Source: UBA6382 sp963631415
Lineage (GTDB): Bacteria > Bacteroidota > Bacteroidia > Bacteroidales > Bacteroidaceae
Direction: 5' to 3'
Length of the DNA stretch: 6,194 bases
Assembly: GCA_963631415.1 (NCBI GenBank)
Contig: CAVGQS010000137.1
Span: 1 to 6,194, forward strand
The translations under genes were made by a program, and so were the position numbers. Below the pieces are notes generated by a model. It saw only the letters and a program-made list of their open reading frames with translations. It made no database searches and was not told where the DNA came from. Below are positions 5,601 through 6,194 of the stretch, in pieces (the first letter of the stretch is position 1; each line of letters begins with the position of its first letter).

Positions 5601-6194
5601 CTTCATCTTGTCCCAGTCGAAGGTCACCGACGTGAAGTCGAGGCTCATGTCGATATTGTTGGTCGCGGTGGTGTAGGAATTAGAGCCAATGCCCGTGGTC
5701 GGTTTCTTGTATTTGTACATAATCTGCGCCATGGCGGTGGCTACGCATCCCGTCACTGCTCTCAGTCCGGTGGAGAGGGTGGGGCACTTCATGTTGTAGG
5801 GATAGCTCTGTCCCCATTGGGCAGCGACGAGCGGGCCGACTGTGGTGCTCTTGGCGCCGAAGGTCTTGGAGCGTGCAGAGCTTGTGGCAGCGGTGGAGGT
5901 GCTGGTCAGCGCGTTGGCCTCGTCCACGTAGTTCTGGAGCCATGCCTTGAGGTTGGGCGGCAGGCTGTCGGTGTCAAACGTGCCGCTGTCGGCGTAACCC
6001 AAGATGGGCTGCATGCGCTCGTCGGCAGAGATGAGCATGAAGCCGCCGCCCTGGGCGTTGTAGATATAGAAGGCTTCGCTCTGGCCGTTGGCGTAGAGCG
6101 ACTCAAGGCCTTTAGCCTGGCTCGACGCAACGACGAGGCTTTGCTTCTGGCCGAACGACTTGCTCTTGAAGGCGTTCTGCGAGTTGCCCAGCAG
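2619..6194 (-). CDS. Secreted C10 (streptopain/interpain) cysteine protease with dockerin, 5' partial
   Basis: A large secreted endopeptidase of family C10 (SpeB; interpain A of Prevotella intermedia). The frame stays open to the window edge, so 1191 residues are visible and the start and signal peptide are missing; the first in-frame Met (6038) lies inside the propeptide. Numbering from the edge: 1-110 is the end of the inhibitory propeptide (FYIYNAQGGGFMLISADER, then ILGYADSG). About 114-345 is the papain-like domain, with VAAQWGQSYPYN, catalytic Cys150 in TGCVATAMAQIMYKY, catalytic His292 in GHAFVIDGY, and HINWGWSG (310-317). About 355-617 are beta-rich modules. About 620-678 is a dockerin with two Ca loops, DVNHDGYINIAD (622-633) and DLNEDGKLSDKD (656-667). 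About 690-812 is a cohesin-like module, 814-869 a helical linker, 874-1007 a beta-trefoil-like region, and 1010-1135 a Prevotella-type beta domain. The tail IYDLSGNAV...GQIYIIDGKKVKK resembles a T9SS sorting signal. The active site looks intact; substrate is unknown. Confidence 0.92.
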   Translation of the reverse strand: MLGNSQNAFKSKSFGQKQSLVVASSQAKGLESLYANGQSEAFYIYNAQGGGFMLISADERMQPILGYADSGTFDTDSLPPNLKAWLQNYVDEANALTSTSTAATSSARSKTFGAKSTTVGPLVAAQWGQSYPYNMKCPTLSTGLRAVTGCVATAMAQIMYKYKKPTTGIGSNSYTTATNNIDMSLDFTSVTFDWDKMKDTYSYTEDDETEDAIAELMLACGVAVNMDYNTASGSTIRYMMSGLLNHFGYDKDMAIASKDYMQLDDWHTTLIKQLDNGCPLPVSATTAEGAGHAFVIDGYKFDDAEYPYYHINWGWSGSENGYFLMSNMATWDYTFSKNISVIINVKPDDGTQDLPTYMQAVEITPSSQSVDLTKNQKLTIDVNTLINQSCQNFTGNIVFCLEDAQGTDYDLYTMSVSDLEPFNYYNSNNVQCKIPSSITTGDYYLKAYSIPTGSTTRYPVTMGNDPGTISITNAENVYFPTVMAQKVDATINANNFSITASGIMNGDMDTAFKGSLQMAVADYTDDFVTIFGNNNALSKTLNYLSYTTTEYTFSGTLPTTVGNGAYKLYLGANQTGYNYWSYVQKYTVTDGYITDFGKELSTKFWVKEDGSVTLTAPYTVGDVNHDGYINIADLDRLNKLNTMGYATKDLTYWTADLNEDGKLSDKDITALMTSVKDNTTFKSNSGAANLVSAGVIEYGSSPYLIICLNNATDQYHSLQLDLTLPTGLAVSDGATVSFSSRAEDYTGTISNNRLLIYSTSVSSFSGAEGAIACIPLSYTSSPAAGSITLSNIVLSGNEGSDAVSASDATIAVTEDLPNLADAIAKAELYPLGDKLGQYTANDGFADALAAAQALGSSATVFDEFAAIPTIATDGLVFNTPAKGQLIHIKDNTGKYMTCRNTTTNRIEFSDNKDEATIFSYYDGNRLVAYKTSCFVSNDGTYPTNTTEVTADDASLNYSIIPSTATVGKYLIAFGDGTHYMSAGGDANTFSSASEITDTDFDFTLEEAEGVKVTISSQGMSTFYSPVALEIPTGVKAYTGEYDSTNNTIKLTALHDIIPANTGVLLEGTADAEVTFATASAADETTTSCLSGNVPTAATLTNTNVYTLQVVGGELGFYRYTGESLNGFKAFFATNSSSPGFAIIKDGDEAEGIHAASTATDGTSTIYDLSGNAVTTPLKGQIYIIDGKKVKK

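Overview
The window looks like chromosomal DNA of a Bacteroidota bacterium, most probably a Prevotella-type member of the Prevotellaceae. The basis is a PorT homologue, a large secreted protein with a Prevotella-style type IX secretion (T9SS) C-terminal tail, TAnnTTTG promoter boxes (TACCTTTG occurs twice), A-rich rather than Shine-Dalgarno leaders, and a tRNA gene without encoded CCA. No mobile element, CRISPR array or integrase is visible. The genus is inferred from protein style only.

Layout from left to right. Positions 1-477 hold no convincing gene, but do hold a degenerate GGCAAG(C)AAGATGT repeat cluster and an alternating purine-pyrimidine tract. A 56-residue 2[4Fe-4S] ferredoxin lies on the minus strand (530-700), with its own TACCTTTG box upstream and a hairpin/T-tract terminator downstream. 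On the plus strand porT (909-1661) overlaps rlmH (1658-2131) by four bases (ATGA), which suggests a translationally coupled pair. After rlmH come four copies of a 19-23 bp GTCTGGCCGCC repeat. Then follows a tRNA-Met(CAT) unit with a textbook TTTG-N20-TACCTTTG promoter, a leader that can fold into a long hairpin, a tRNA with an atypical T-loop, and a strong intrinsic terminator. A second, roughly symmetric hairpin (2567-2597) separates this unit from the convergent minus-strand gene.

The right 58% of the window is one minus-strand gene (2619 to beyond 6194) for a multidomain secreted cysteine protease of the streptopain/interpain family (peptidase C10). Its catalytic domain carries the expected Cys and His. 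It is followed by beta-rich modules, a two-loop dockerin, a cohesin-like module, a beta-trefoil-like region and a T9SS-type sorting tail. The 5' end of this gene (signal peptide and start of the propeptide) is outside the window.

Functional link: PorT belongs to the T9SS machinery, and the large protease looks like a T9SS cargo, so machinery and probable substrate sit about 1 kb apart on opposite strands. RlmH, the ferredoxin and the tRNA are housekeeping genes. The most interesting points are the protease/dockerin/cohesin-like architecture, the unusual T-loop and structured leader of the tRNA, and the post-rlmH tandem repeat. I see no clear sign of a wholly new multi-gene system.
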